Shown: one piece after another, positions 1-6,684 of the stretch | How positions within the stretch are numbered: position 1 is the stretch's first letter | How the letters are laid out: the number at the start of each line of letters is the position of its first letter | NCBI GenBank assembly: GCA_024685385.1 | Contig: JAIKVV010000028.1 | Span: 1-64,000 of the forward strand | Source: Saccharofermentans sp. | GTDB taxonomy: Bacteria; Bacillota; Clostridia; Saccharofermentanales; Saccharofermentanaceae | Length of the DNA: 64,000 nucleotides | Direction of reading: 5' to 3' | Made by a program: the position numbers and the translations under genes | The notes under the pieces: generated by a model | What the model saw: only the letters and a program-made list of their open reading frames with translations | Databases searched by the model: none | What the model was told of the DNA's origin: nothing

Positions 1-157
1 CGTCAACATCATTGATCCTATCTTCAACGGATTCACCGGTAAGGTTGAGGAGATCAACCTTGATGATGAGATCGTAAAGGTCTCCGTATCCGCCCTCTTC
101 GGTAAAGAAACCATAGTTGAGCTTGAGCTTGACCAGGTTGAACCCATTGAGGACTGA
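1..157 (+). CDS. nusG: Transcription termination/antitermination protein NusG, C-terminal end (partial)
   Basis: The window opens inside a reading frame whose first full codon is at position 2 and which stops with TGA at 155-157. The 51 visible residues contain a KOW-type motif (DPIFNGFTGKVEEI) and the typical NusG ending with VSALFGKETIVELEL. NusG binds RNA polymerase and couples it to Rho or to the ribosome. Its place directly ahead of rplK and rplA is the standard bacterial order. Only the C-terminal KOW domain is visible; the start lies outside the window. Confidence 0.93.
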   Translation, partial: VNIIDPIFNGFTGKVEEINLDDEIVKVSVSALFGKETIVELELDQVEPIED

Positions 158-202
158 TAAAATCCACTATTGATAATTTTTCGGCTCTGCCGTTTAATTA
201 TT

Positions 203-243
203 GAAGCCTTGCAGGCTTCGGTGGGAGGAACGTAAAACGTTCC
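203..243 (+). promoter_or_regulatory. Two hairpins in the nusG-rplK leader
   Basis: Two short perfect inverted repeats lie in the 120-base gap between nusG and rplK: GAAGCC/GGCTTC (203-208 with 214-219) and GGAACG/CGTTCC (227-232 with 238-243). Neither is followed by a T-run, so they are not terminators. They may be a translational control or processing site of the L11 operon. This is inference from structure only. Confidence 0.4.
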
Positions 244-277
244 GCCATAAACCACATTATTATGGAGGTGCAGTAAA

Positions 278-703
278 ATGGCACAAAAGGTAGTAGGCTT
301 GATAAAGCTTCAGATCCCCGCCGGTAAGGCAACGCCGGCACCGCCTGTAGGACCTGCTCTCGGTCAGCACGGCGTAAATATCATGGCATTTACAAAGGAG
401 TTCAATGAGCGCACAAAGAACGATATGGGACTTATAATCCCCGTAGTTATCACCGTTTACGCGGATCGTTCATTCACGTTCATAACCAAGACTCCCCCCG
501 CAGCAGTTCTCATCAAGAAGGCTTGCGGTATTGAGAGTGGCTCAGGTGTTCCCAACAAGACCAAGGTCGCAACAATCACCGGTGAGCAGATCAAAAAGAT
601 AGCAGAACAGAAGATGCCCGACCTTAACGCGGCAAGTATCGAATCAGCCATGAGCATGATAGCCGGTACCGCTCGCAGCATGGGCGTAACTGTAGTCGAT
701 TGA
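278..703 (+). CDS. rplK: 50S ribosomal protein L11
   Basis: 141 residues, the usual length for L11. The N-terminus ([24 protein letters not shown]) and the central [18 protein letters not shown] stretch are family hallmarks. L11 binds 23S rRNA in the GTPase-associated centre and works with L10 and L12 and with translation factors. A strong ribosome binding site, GGAGGTG at 264-270, fixes the start. The gene follows nusG and precedes rplA as in most bacteria. Confidence 0.98.
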   Translation: MAQKVVGLIKLQIPAGKATPAPPVGPALGQHGVNIMAFTKEFNERTKNDMGLIIPVVITVYADRSFTFITKTPPAAVLIKKACGIESGSGVPNKTKVATITGEQIKKIAEQKMPDLNAASIESAMSMIAGTARSMGVTVVD

Positions 704-759
704 TGCTCCCGGGTGGGAGGAAAAATCCGATTTAACCACACGATTGGAGAGGTATAATA

Positions 760-1455
760 ATGAAACACGGAAAGAAATATATAGAAAGTTCCAAGCTTGT
801 TGACAGATCCGTACTTTATGATCCGTCAGACGCAGTTGCCATGGCAGTTAAGACTGCAACGGCAAAGTTCGATGAAACAGTCGAAGTTCACATCCGTCTG
901 GGCGTTGACTCCCGTCACGCTGACCAGCAGGTCAGAGGCGCGGTGGTCCTCCCCCACGGTACAGGTAAAACAGTAAGAGTCGCTGTTTTCGCAAAGGGCG
1001 ACGACGCTAAGGCGGCAGAGGCGGCAGGCGCTGAGATAGTCGGCGCTGAAGAGCTGGTCGCGCGCATCCAGGGCGAAGGCTTCATGGATTTTGACGTAGC
1101 TATCGCCGCTCCCAACATGATGGGTCTTGTAGGTCGTTTAGGTAAGGTCCTTGGTCCCCGCGGTTTGATGCCCAGCCCCAAGGCAGGCACCGTTACTCCC
1201 GACGTAGCCAAGGCTGTTACCGAAGCTAAGGCCGGTAAGATCGAGTACCGTCTTGATAAGACCAACATCATCCACTGCCCCATCGGCAAGGTTTCCTTCA
1301 AGGAAGAGAAGCTCATGGACAACTTCAACACCCTTCTTGAGGCTGTTGTCAAGGCAAAGCCCGCGGCAGCAAAGGGTCAGTACATCCGTTCATGCGTACT
1401 TGCCACCACAATGGGTCCCGGAGTCAGGGTCAACCCCACAAAGATCGTTTTCTAA
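760..1455 (+). CDS. rplA: 50S ribosomal protein L1
   Basis: 231 residues, full length for L1. Visible hallmarks are GKGKKY-like basic N-terminus, the [20 protein letters not shown] segment and the C-terminal [11 protein letters not shown] region. L1 forms the L1 stalk of the 50S subunit near the E site and in many bacteria also represses its own operon. GGAGAGG at 746-752 precedes the start. A new promoter and leader follow directly, so L11-L1 and L10-L12 are separately controlled. Confidence 0.98.
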   Translation: MKHGKKYIESSKLVDRSVLYDPSDAVAMAVKTATAKFDETVEVHIRLGVDSRHADQQVRGAVVLPHGTGKTVRVAVFAKGDDAKAAEAAGAEIVGAEELVARIQGEGFMDFDVAIAAPNMMGLVGRLGKVLGPRGLMPSPKAGTVTPDVAKAVTEAKAGKIEYRLDKTNIIHCPIGKVSFKEEKLMDNFNTLLEAVVKAKPAAAKGQYIRSCVLATTMGPGVRVNPTKIVF

Positions 1456-1463
1456 AAAAGTTG

Positions 1464-1492
1464 TTGACACAGAATAAATTTTGTGTTAATAT
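1464..1492 (+). promoter_or_regulatory. Predicted sigma-A promoter of rplJ-rplL
   Basis: A perfect -35 box TTGACA (1464-1469) is followed 17 bases later by TAATAT (1487-1492), with an overlapping TATAAT at 1490-1495. It starts only nine bases after the rplA stop and would produce the leader RNA that ends in the attenuator at 1595-1624. Confidence 0.7.
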
Positions 1493-1499
1493 AATTTTT

Positions 1500-1640
1500 G
1501 CTGTTTACCAAAGACAGCAGGTGCATTTTGCATAATGGTTACACCGCCTGCCGAGGAAGACGCATTTATGACTTGTTTTATCAGTTATTATGCAGCCTTT
1601 CCGCGGTTTTGCGGAAAGGCTTTTATTTTGGTGTAAGGTG
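1500..1640 (+). promoter_or_regulatory. Ribosomal protein L10-type leader RNA
   Basis: The 170-base leader ahead of rplJ contains a CCTGCCGAGGAAG stretch near 1547-1559, similar to the conserved part of the L10 leader found upstream of rplJ in Firmicutes, and it ends in a strong intrinsic terminator. In this family the L10(L12)4 complex binds the leader and favours termination when L10 is in excess. Assignment is from position, motif and terminator; the exact fold was not computed. Confidence 0.65.
1595..1625 (+). terminator. Attenuator hairpin in the rplJ leader
   Basis: A perfect 10-bp stem (1595-1604 with 1611-1620, GCCTTTCCGC paired to GCGGAAAGGC), a six-base loop and the T-rich tail TTTTATTTT. 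It lies inside the leader between promoter and rplJ, so it must be read through for L10-L12 expression. Confidence 0.8.
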
Positions 1641-1672
1641 TACCGCAGCATTGATTTGGAGGTGAATTTAAA

Positions 1673-2197
1673 ATGCCAAGTGAAAAAGTTCTTGAACAAA
1701 AGAAGCAGATCGTTGCTGAGCTCAGCGAGGTCATCGGTAACGCTTGTTCCGGTATAATCGTTGACTACAAGGGCATCACAGTGGCGGACGACACAAAGCT
1801 TCGCGCCGATTTGCGCGCCGCTAACGTCAAGTACGCTGTTGTAAAGAATACCCTTCTTAACCTTGCGGTTAAGGGCACATCTCTTGAGGGCATCAGTGAG
1901 TTCCTTTCCGGCACCACAGCTATCGCTACAAGTGCTGACGATTACGTTGCTCCTGCCCGTATTCTTAACAAGTTTGCTGAGAGCAGCAATACTTTCACTA
2001 TCAAAACAGGTTTCCTTGACGGAGAGATAATTGATAACGATAAGATCAAGAGTCTTGCCAAGCTTCCCTCACGTGAGGTCTTGCTTGCCACCGTCTGCAA
2101 TGTTTTCAATGCTCCCATCGCATCCTTTGCAAGAGCCATTCAGGCTATTGTTGACAAGCAGGGAGAGGCTCCCGCAGCTGCTGAGGCAGAGGCATAA
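1673..2197 (+). CDS. rplJ: 50S ribosomal protein L10
   Basis: 174 residues, normal for L10. The N-terminal rRNA-binding domain carries the typical YKGITVADDTKLRADLR and VVKNTLLNLAV segments; the Ala/Glu-rich C-terminal helix, which holds L12 dimers, ends in AAAEAEA. GGAGGTG near 1660-1666 precedes the start. It is the base of the L10-L12 stalk and the probable effector of the leader attenuator upstream. Confidence 0.97.
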   Translation: MPSEKVLEQKKQIVAELSEVIGNACSGIIVDYKGITVADDTKLRADLRAANVKYAVVKNTLLNLAVKGTSLEGISEFLSGTTAIATSADDYVAPARILNKFAESSNTFTIKTGFLDGEIIDNDKIKSLAKLPSREVLLATVCNVFNAPIASFARAIQAIVDKQGEAPAAAEAEA

Positions 2198-2238
2198 TCA
2201 AAAAATCAACTATTAACTTATTATGGAGGTAAATTATC

Positions 2239-2616
2239 ATGGCATCAGAGAAAATTGCTGCAATTATTGAAGAAATTAAGGTTCTCTCAGTTCTTGAGCT
2301 CTCAGAGCTCGTAAAGGCTGTTGAGGAAGAGTTCGGCGTATCAGCCGCTGCTGCTGTTGCAGTTGCAGCTCCTGTAGAGGGCGGCGCAGCCGCTGCTGCA
2401 GAGCAGACCGAGTTTGACGTTATCCTTGCTGAGATCGGCGCAGAGAAGATCAAGGTCATCAAGGCTGTTCGTGAGATCACAGGTCTCGGCCTTGCTGAGG
2501 CAAAGGCTCTCGTTGACGGCGCTCCCAAGGCTGTTAAGGAGCAGGTATCCAAGGAAGACGCTGACGCTGCTAAGGAGAAGCTCGAGGCAGCAGGCGCAAA
2601 GGTTGAGCTTAAATAA
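2239..2616 (+). CDS. rplL: 50S ribosomal protein L7/L12
   Basis: 125 residues, normal for L12. An N-terminal dimerisation domain, a long Ala/Val-rich hinge (about residues 34-55) and the conserved C-terminal domain with [21 protein letters not shown] and [10 protein letters not shown], which contacts elongation factors. GGAGGT precedes the ATG. It is co-transcribed with rplJ and ends at the terminator 2671-2705. Confidence 0.98.
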   Translation: MASEKIAAIIEEIKVLSVLELSELVKAVEEEFGVSAAAAVAVAAPVEGGAAAAAEQTEFDVILAEIGAEKIKVIKAVREITGLGLAEAKALVDGAPKAVKEQVSKEDADAAKEKLEAAGAKVELK

Positions 2617-2670
2617 TTTCGCTTCACCTTTAGTGCGTGACCCCTGCGCGGGGTAAACTCAATACATTTG

Positions 2671-2705
2671 AGCAGACACGGCAATATGTTGTGTCTGCTT
2701 TTATT
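2671..2705 (+). terminator. Intrinsic terminator after rplL
   Basis: A 9-bp stem, AGCAGACAC (2671-2679) with GTGTCTGCT (2691-2699), followed by TTTTATTTG. It lies 55 bases after the rplL stop and ends the L10-L12 transcript. Confidence 0.75.
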
Positions 2706-2747
2706 TGTTGCAAAATGGCTCTCTCTTCCGTGATGTTTTTCAAAGCT

Positions 2748-2775
2748 GTACAAAACAGTTTTTTTGTGGTACAAT
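2748..2775 (+). promoter_or_regulatory. Predicted extended -10 promoter of the lipase gene
   Basis: TGTACA (2748-2753) and TACAAT (2770-2775) are spaced by 16 bases, with a TGG extension just before the -10. It stands 25 bases before the chosen lipase start. The -35 match is only moderate. Confidence 0.5.
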
Positions 2776-2800
2776 AGAGGACGGCAAAGGAGATGATTTG

Positions 2801-4090
2801 ATGAGACGTATGTTCAGAGCCTTGAGCCTGTTTTTGTGTATCTCGATAATTATTTCATCCTGCATGATCTTCACAAAGGCTGACGACGAAACTGAGTTTA
2901 AAAATTCATATCCTTTTATTATGGTTCACGGAATGTTCGGATGGGGCGACGGAGAAGGCATCAACAAGTTCCTGCCCTATTGGGGCGCCACCGCAGGCAA
3001 CATCGAACGGTATTTGTCATCTTCAGGTTATGAGATCCACTGCGCGTCGGTGGGACCTATATCCAGCTCCTGGGACGATGCCTGCGAGCTTTACGCCCAG
3101 ATCGTCGGCGGCACCGTGGATTACGGCGAAGCCCACAGTGCAAGACATGACCATCTTCGCTACGGCAGGACGTACACTACTCCCCTTGTACCTGATTGGG
3201 GAAAACTGGATAACAGCGGAAGGATAAAAAAGATCCACATCATAGGTCACAGTCAGGGTGGAAATGCCGCAAGGCTTCTTGTTGATCTGCTTACCAACGG
3301 CTCAGCTGAAGAGATCGCCGCCACACCCGCCGATGATATTTCCCCTCTCTTTACAGGCGGCAAAGCGGACTGGATCGAAAGCTGCACCGCCATCTGTTCG
3401 CCTATGAACCCGGTCACTATATACTATGAGCTGTCCAAAGCCCGTCTCATTCCTCTTCTGAAAATAATTATCTTTCTCTACGCTGCCCTTGCCGGCAGAT
3501 CGAACCTGAATGGAAAGGTCGTTGACTTTCATCTGGAGCAGTTCGGGCTTACCAATATACCCGGTAAAAACAACGCGGCGGAAATATTCGACGCCATACT
3601 GCGATGTTATAAGGCAAAGGACAGCGTTGCGGAAAGCCTGTCCCCTCAAGGGATACTTGACTTCAATAAAAGCATTGAAATAAGCGACAACGTATATTAT
3701 TTCTCCTACGCTTTTGACTCCACAGAACGATCCGAAACCACAGGCAAGCTGCACACGGAATATGCAAAGCTGGGGCTGCTTAAGATACTTTCGGATGTTA
3801 TTATCCGTCAGGGCAAAATAACCGACAAAAAGACGGGGCTTGAATTTGATGAGCGCTGGGCGCCCAACGACGGATTGGTGAATGTTATTTCCGCTCTGCA
3901 CCCCGACGATGAGCCCTTTGTCGACTATGACGGCGGAGAATTAAACCCCGGTGTGTGGAACGTTATGCCGGTACAAAAAGGCGACCATGGAACAGCTATC
4001 GGACTGCTTGCAGACGAAGAGGAGACAAGGCTGTTCTACGGTGAACTTGCAAAGCTCCTTGTCTCGGTTGAGAGAATTGAAAATACGTAA
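2801..4090 (+). CDS. Secreted lipase of the Staphylococcus/Geobacillus type (family I.5/I.6-like)
   Basis: 429 residues from the ATG at 2801, chosen because AAGGAG stands at 2787-2792; a longer frame begins at 2705 but has no ribosome site. A signal peptide (about residues 1-28) has a hydrophobic core followed by a cleavable AKA-like site. The oxyanion region reads FIMVHGMFGWG, the nucleophile is Ser151 in GHSQGG, and likely triad partners are Asp357 (NDGLVN) and His396 (GDHG). The VDYGEAHSARHDHLRYGRTY stretch matches the zinc-binding lid region of staphylococcal and Geobacillus lipases. Expected to hydrolyse triacylglycerols or other esters outside the cell. Family assignment rests on remembered motifs; the substrate is unknown. 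Confidence 0.82.
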   Translation: MRRMFRALSLFLCISIIISSCMIFTKADDETEFKNSYPFIMVHGMFGWGDGEGINKFLPYWGATAGNIERYLSSSGYEIHCASVGPISSSWDDACELYAQIVGGTVDYGEAHSARHDHLRYGRTYTTPLVPDWGKLDNSGRIKKIHIIGHSQGGNAARLLVDLLTNGSAEEIAATPADDISPLFTGGKADWIESCTAICSPMNPVTIYYELSKARLIPLLKIIIFLYAALAGRSNLNGKVVDFHLEQFGLTNIPGKNNAAEIFDAILRCYKAKDSVAESLSPQGILDFNKSIEISDNVYYFSYAFDSTERSETTGKLHTEYAKLGLLKILSDVIIRQGKITDKKTGLEFDERWAPNDGLVNVISALHPDDEPFVDYDGGELNPGVWNVMPVQKGDHGTAIGLLADEEETRLFYGELAKLLVSVERIENT

Positions 4091-4115
4091 AAATATTATA
4101 TAAGGAAGGTTTTAT

Positions 4116-4868
4116 ATGAAAATAACATTATCTTTACTGTGTGTTGTATTATTTTTAGCTCTTGCCGGATGTTCATCACCCGAGAGCAAAGATCCCACGA
4201 CCACAGCGGAACAAACGACTGAAGCAGCCACGACACTGCCGGAATATACGACTTCGTCGGCAAAGTCTGATGTGGTAAGCCGGATCTACAATAACTGCAA
4301 CACGCTATACTTTGAAGGAAGCGAAAATCTCGGCAGCTTCACCAATTCCATAGATCTTCCTTTACTCAACTTCTCCTCTCCGGGAGCGAGCAGTATAAAC
4401 AGTAAGATACTCAGCGACAACAAGGAAGCCGTTGATTATTTTGACAAAATAAATGAAAATCACTTTGTTTTGAAAACGACAAAGGATGAGGCGAAAACCT
4501 ATATCGTTTCCCACAACTGGCGTTCCTTTGACGACATGACGGTAATCGAAGTCGACTGCGAATCCGGTCTGTTAAACGGCGAAGCAAAGAAAAGCATAAA
4601 TATTTACTACTACGACCGGCTCAACGATAAGGAGCTTACCTTTGATGAGTTTCTCAACAGGTTAAGCACAACAAAAGAGGCTTTGTTCACTGTATTTACC
4701 CGGGCAAACCCGAAAGACTCTGACTTTACGGTAAATTCAATCACAGGGCTTTTCCCCGACACAGACGTCAGATGGCACATTACGTTTGACAACGGCAGCA
4801 GATCCTTGTCTGCTGAAATAAAAGCTCAGGAGGCTACGAGACCAACGCCAGCAAATCTTCCGGCGTGA
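4116..4868 (+). CDS. Putative lipoprotein, DUF4163/DUF3298-like
   Basis: 250 residues. The N-terminus (LALAGCSS) is a lipobox with Cys19, followed by a Thr/Ser-rich linker (about 20-55) typical of surface lipoproteins in Clostridia. The folded part has the pattern of secreted DUF4163/DUF3298 proteins, including INIYYYDRLNDKELTFDEFL late in the chain; this resemblance is weak. AAGGAAGG lies just before the ATG. It is 25 bases downstream of the lipase and may share its transcript. Its 3' end overlaps the convergent gpr gene by 35 bases. Function unknown. Confidence 0.6.
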   Translation: MKITLSLLCVVLFLALAGCSSPESKDPTTTAEQTTEAATTLPEYTTSSAKSDVVSRIYNNCNTLYFEGSENLGSFTNSIDLPLLNFSSPGASSINSKILSDNKEAVDYFDKINENHFVLKTTKDEAKTYIVSHNWRSFDDMTVIEVDCESGLLNGEAKKSINIYYYDRLNDKELTFDEFLNRLSTTKEALFTVFTRANPKDSDFTVNSITGLFPDTDVRWHITFDNGSRSLSAEIKAQEATRPTPANLPA

Positions 4869-5724
4869 TATCCGGCTGAAGCGCGCAGTTTATTGCCATG
4901 GCAACCAGTCGTGATGCGCGTTCCACTGTCAAATCAATTTCTTTGGGCGTTACCATAACGGCAGCGCCCTCTTTTTCTATTCTCCGACGCAGGCTTTCCT
5001 CCACGGTATGACCCGTGTCTTCGATCATATCGCAAACAAGGGTCGCGGCGTCCACCACGGTGGGCACACCTATTGAGATGACCGGCACACCCAGCAGCTC
5101 TCTGTTAAGTCCGCACCTTGAATTGCCCACGCCGGAACCGGGCACTATTCCCGTATCCGCCAGCTGTACCGTACAGCCAAGGCGGGATACTTTCCGCGCC
5201 GCCAAAGCGTCCACGGTGATAACGGCGGAGGGCTTGACAGTCTCCGCTATACCCCTGACGGTCTCCGCTGTTTCTATGCCGGTTTTTCCCAGAACTCCGG
5301 GCACCACCGAGGCTACGGGTCGAAGCTTTCCCAGACCGGCGGATCTGGCGACTTCGCCGCTTATGTGCCTTGTGGCAAGTATCAGTTCACAGCACCTCGG
5401 TCCCAGAGCGTCCGGTGTAATGTCTCTGTTTCCCAGACCGATCACCAGAATGGTGCCTTCTTTCGGCAAAAGACGGGACAGCTCATCTGTCAGCGTTTTC
5501 AACCTTCCGTCAAATATCCGGGAATCCTCACTGAAGGCGGACATTTCAACAGTTATATATTTCCCCACGGGCTTTCCCAGCTTTTTCTCCCCCGCTTCGT
5601 TTATCACTTCTATGCGTGTTACCGCGGCGCCGGAAGCTTCTGTTCTTTCGCAGATTATACCGTCGGGCTCTTCTTCGGCAATAATTTCTCTCTTTTCAAG
5701 GGCAAGATCTGTACGCAGGTTCAT
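4834..5724 (-). CDS. gpr: Germination protease GPR
   Basis: 296 residues, somewhat short for the family. The N-terminus NLRTDLALEKRE has the conserved RTDLA signature near the autoprocessing site of spore proteases. The VIGLGNRDITPDALGP, VPGVLGKTGIET and DALAARK segments are characteristic. GPR degrades small acid-soluble spore proteins at germination, so the organism, or at least its lineage, forms spores. It is convergent with the lipoprotein gene and divergent from rpsT. Confidence 0.92.
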   Translation of the reverse strand: MNLRTDLALEKREIIAEEEPDGIICERTEASGAAVTRIEVINEAGEKKLGKPVGKYITVEMSAFSEDSRIFDGRLKTLTDELSRLLPKEGTILVIGLGNRDITPDALGPRCCELILATRHISGEVARSAGLGKLRPVASVVPGVLGKTGIETAETVRGIAETVKPSAVITVDALAARKVSRLGCTVQLADTGIVPGSGVGNSRCGLNRELLGVPVISIGVPTVVDAATLVCDMIEDTGHTVEESLRRRIEKEGAAVMVTPKEIDLTVERASRLVAMAINCALQPDITPEDLLALVS

Positions 5725-5856
5725 TTTTCAGGGCTTTTTTCAGCCTTTTCTCCCCTTTTTTCAATGTTTTTTTGAAAATAGCTTGATTTTTTATACCAAC
5801 TTATAGTATTATTTACTCACCTCTCAGAAAAATCCCTGTTCATATTAAAAATTTTC

Positions 5857-5885
5857 TTGCAAATTTTTAATAACCGTGCTATAAT
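5857..5885 (+). promoter_or_regulatory. Predicted sigma-A promoter of rpsT
   Basis: TTGCAA (5857-5862), 17-base spacer, TATAAT (5880-5885), with an extended GTGC just before the -10. It stands 36 bases ahead of the S20 start codon. Confidence 0.75.
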
Positions 5886-5920
5886 TCGTAGTTGTGTATA
5901 TGTATTAAGGAGGTGTAACT

Positions 5921-6166
5921 ATGCCAAACATTAAGTCAGCAAAGAAGCGTGTTCTTGTCAACAAGACAAAGGCCGCTCGTAACAAGTCAAGAAATTCAGC
6001 GTTAAAGACAGCTATCAAGAAGGCTAACATGGCCGCCGCTGCCGGTTCACCCGATAAGGATGCTCTCGTAAAGGCTGCTATCCAGAAGGTCGATCAGGCT
6101 GCTGCTAAGGGCCTTATTCACAAGAATAATGCCGCCCATAAGAAGTCTGCTCTTGCAAAACTTTAA
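5921..6166 (+). CDS. rpsT: 30S ribosomal protein S20
   Basis: 81 residues, typical S20. The start PNIKSAKKRVLVNKTKAARN and the Lys/Ala-rich composition are diagnostic. S20 binds 16S rRNA early in 30S assembly. AAGGAGGTG directly precedes the ATG. The gene has its own promoter and terminator. Confidence 0.97.
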   Translation: MPNIKSAKKRVLVNKTKAARNKSRNSALKTAIKKANMAAAAGSPDKDALVKAAIQKVDQAAAKGLIHKNNAAHKKSALAKL

Positions 6167-6189
6167 TTTTCATACTGCAGAATTTACAG

Positions 6190-6220
6190 ACGGGAGTGAC
6201 TTTGTTCATCTCCCGTTTTG
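6190..6220 (+). terminator. Intrinsic terminator after rpsT
   Basis: Stem ACGGGAG (6190-6196) with CTCCCGT (6210-6216), extended inside by TGA/TCA, followed by TTTTG. It separates rpsT from the riboswitch operon. Confidence 0.75.
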
Positions 6221-6240
6221 ACTTATCAATTAAATATCCG

Positions 6241-6330
6241 TGCCTATCGGTGGGAAGTTCGGTGCAAATCCGTCGCAACAGCCATTACCGTGATTGACCC
6301 CGGGTCATAAGTCGGAATACCCGATAAGCA
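6241..6330 (+). promoter_or_regulatory. Cobalamin riboswitch (variant)
   Basis: The stretch holds the core signature of cobalamin aptamers: GGGAAGTTCGGTGCAAATCC, then an ACCGTGA segment and a 3' GTCGGAATACCC box in place of the usual AGCCAGGAGACCTGCC. The ends pair (TGCCTATCGG at 6241-6250 with CCGATAAGCA at 6321-6330, one mismatch). A terminator-like expression platform follows at 6342-6410. The class is a compact or divergent member; no covariance search was possible. It sits upstream of an ECF transporter and DUF4430 proteins, as expected for corrinoid uptake control. Confidence 0.82.
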
Positions 6331-6341
6331 TTTTTAACTTT

Positions 6342-6410
6342 GGGCGGGAAAGTGTTTTGACTGTATTTGTAAAAGAATACGGTTTTATGTGTTTTGCATT
6401 CCGCCCTTTT
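6342..6410 (+). terminator. Expression-platform terminator of the cobalamin riboswitch
   Basis: GGGCGGGAA (6342-6350) pairs with TTCCGCCC (6399-6406) with one bulge, enclosing a second small hairpin (GTATT/AATAC near 6363-6380), and is followed by TTTT (6407-6410). It lies between aptamer and first gene, so ligand binding probably favours termination. Confidence 0.6.
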
Positions 6411-6429
6411 CAGAAAGGACGGATTTTTT

Positions 6430-6684
6430 ATGTCCGAAAATATGAAGGAGCATTATATCGCCCGACTCCGTGAGGTCGCCGAAAAGGAACGGCGTCTGCC
6501 GAAAAAAAGCGATTTTTCGGTGGAGGACATGAACAGGATCAAAGGCTTGTTCGGGCCATGGCCCTGGTGTCTTGAAGCGGCGGGTCTCAAGGAATCCAAG
6601 CAGGAACAGCGAAAACAGAAAAATTTTGAAAAACGCCGACGCGGAAAGCTCCGCAGAACAGAGGAGGTAAATGAAAATGTTTAA
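6430..6684 (+). CDS. Small basic protein with an HNH-repeat-like motif
   Basis: 84 residues from the ATG at 6430, which has AAAGGA at 6414-6419. The middle part (LPKKSDFSVEDMNRIKGLFG followed by PWPWCLEAAGL) follows the pattern of the short repeat found beside homing endonucleases and in small DNA-binding proteins: helix, aromatic residue, then EAAGL. The C-terminus is strongly basic (KNFEKRRRGKLRR). First gene of the riboswitch operon, overlapping the next by 14 bases. It might bind nucleic acid; its role in corrinoid uptake is unknown. Confidence 0.55.
   Translation: MSENMKEHYIARLREVAEKERRLPKKSDFSVEDMNRIKGLFGPWPWCLEAAGLKESKQEQRKQKNFEKRRRGKLRRTEEVNENV

Noticed and set aside
6218-6223. TTGACT after the rpsT terminator as -35 box of the riboswitch operon
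   Set aside because: It is part of the terminator T-run and no -10 box lies at a proper distance before the aptamer. The promoter remains unidentified.
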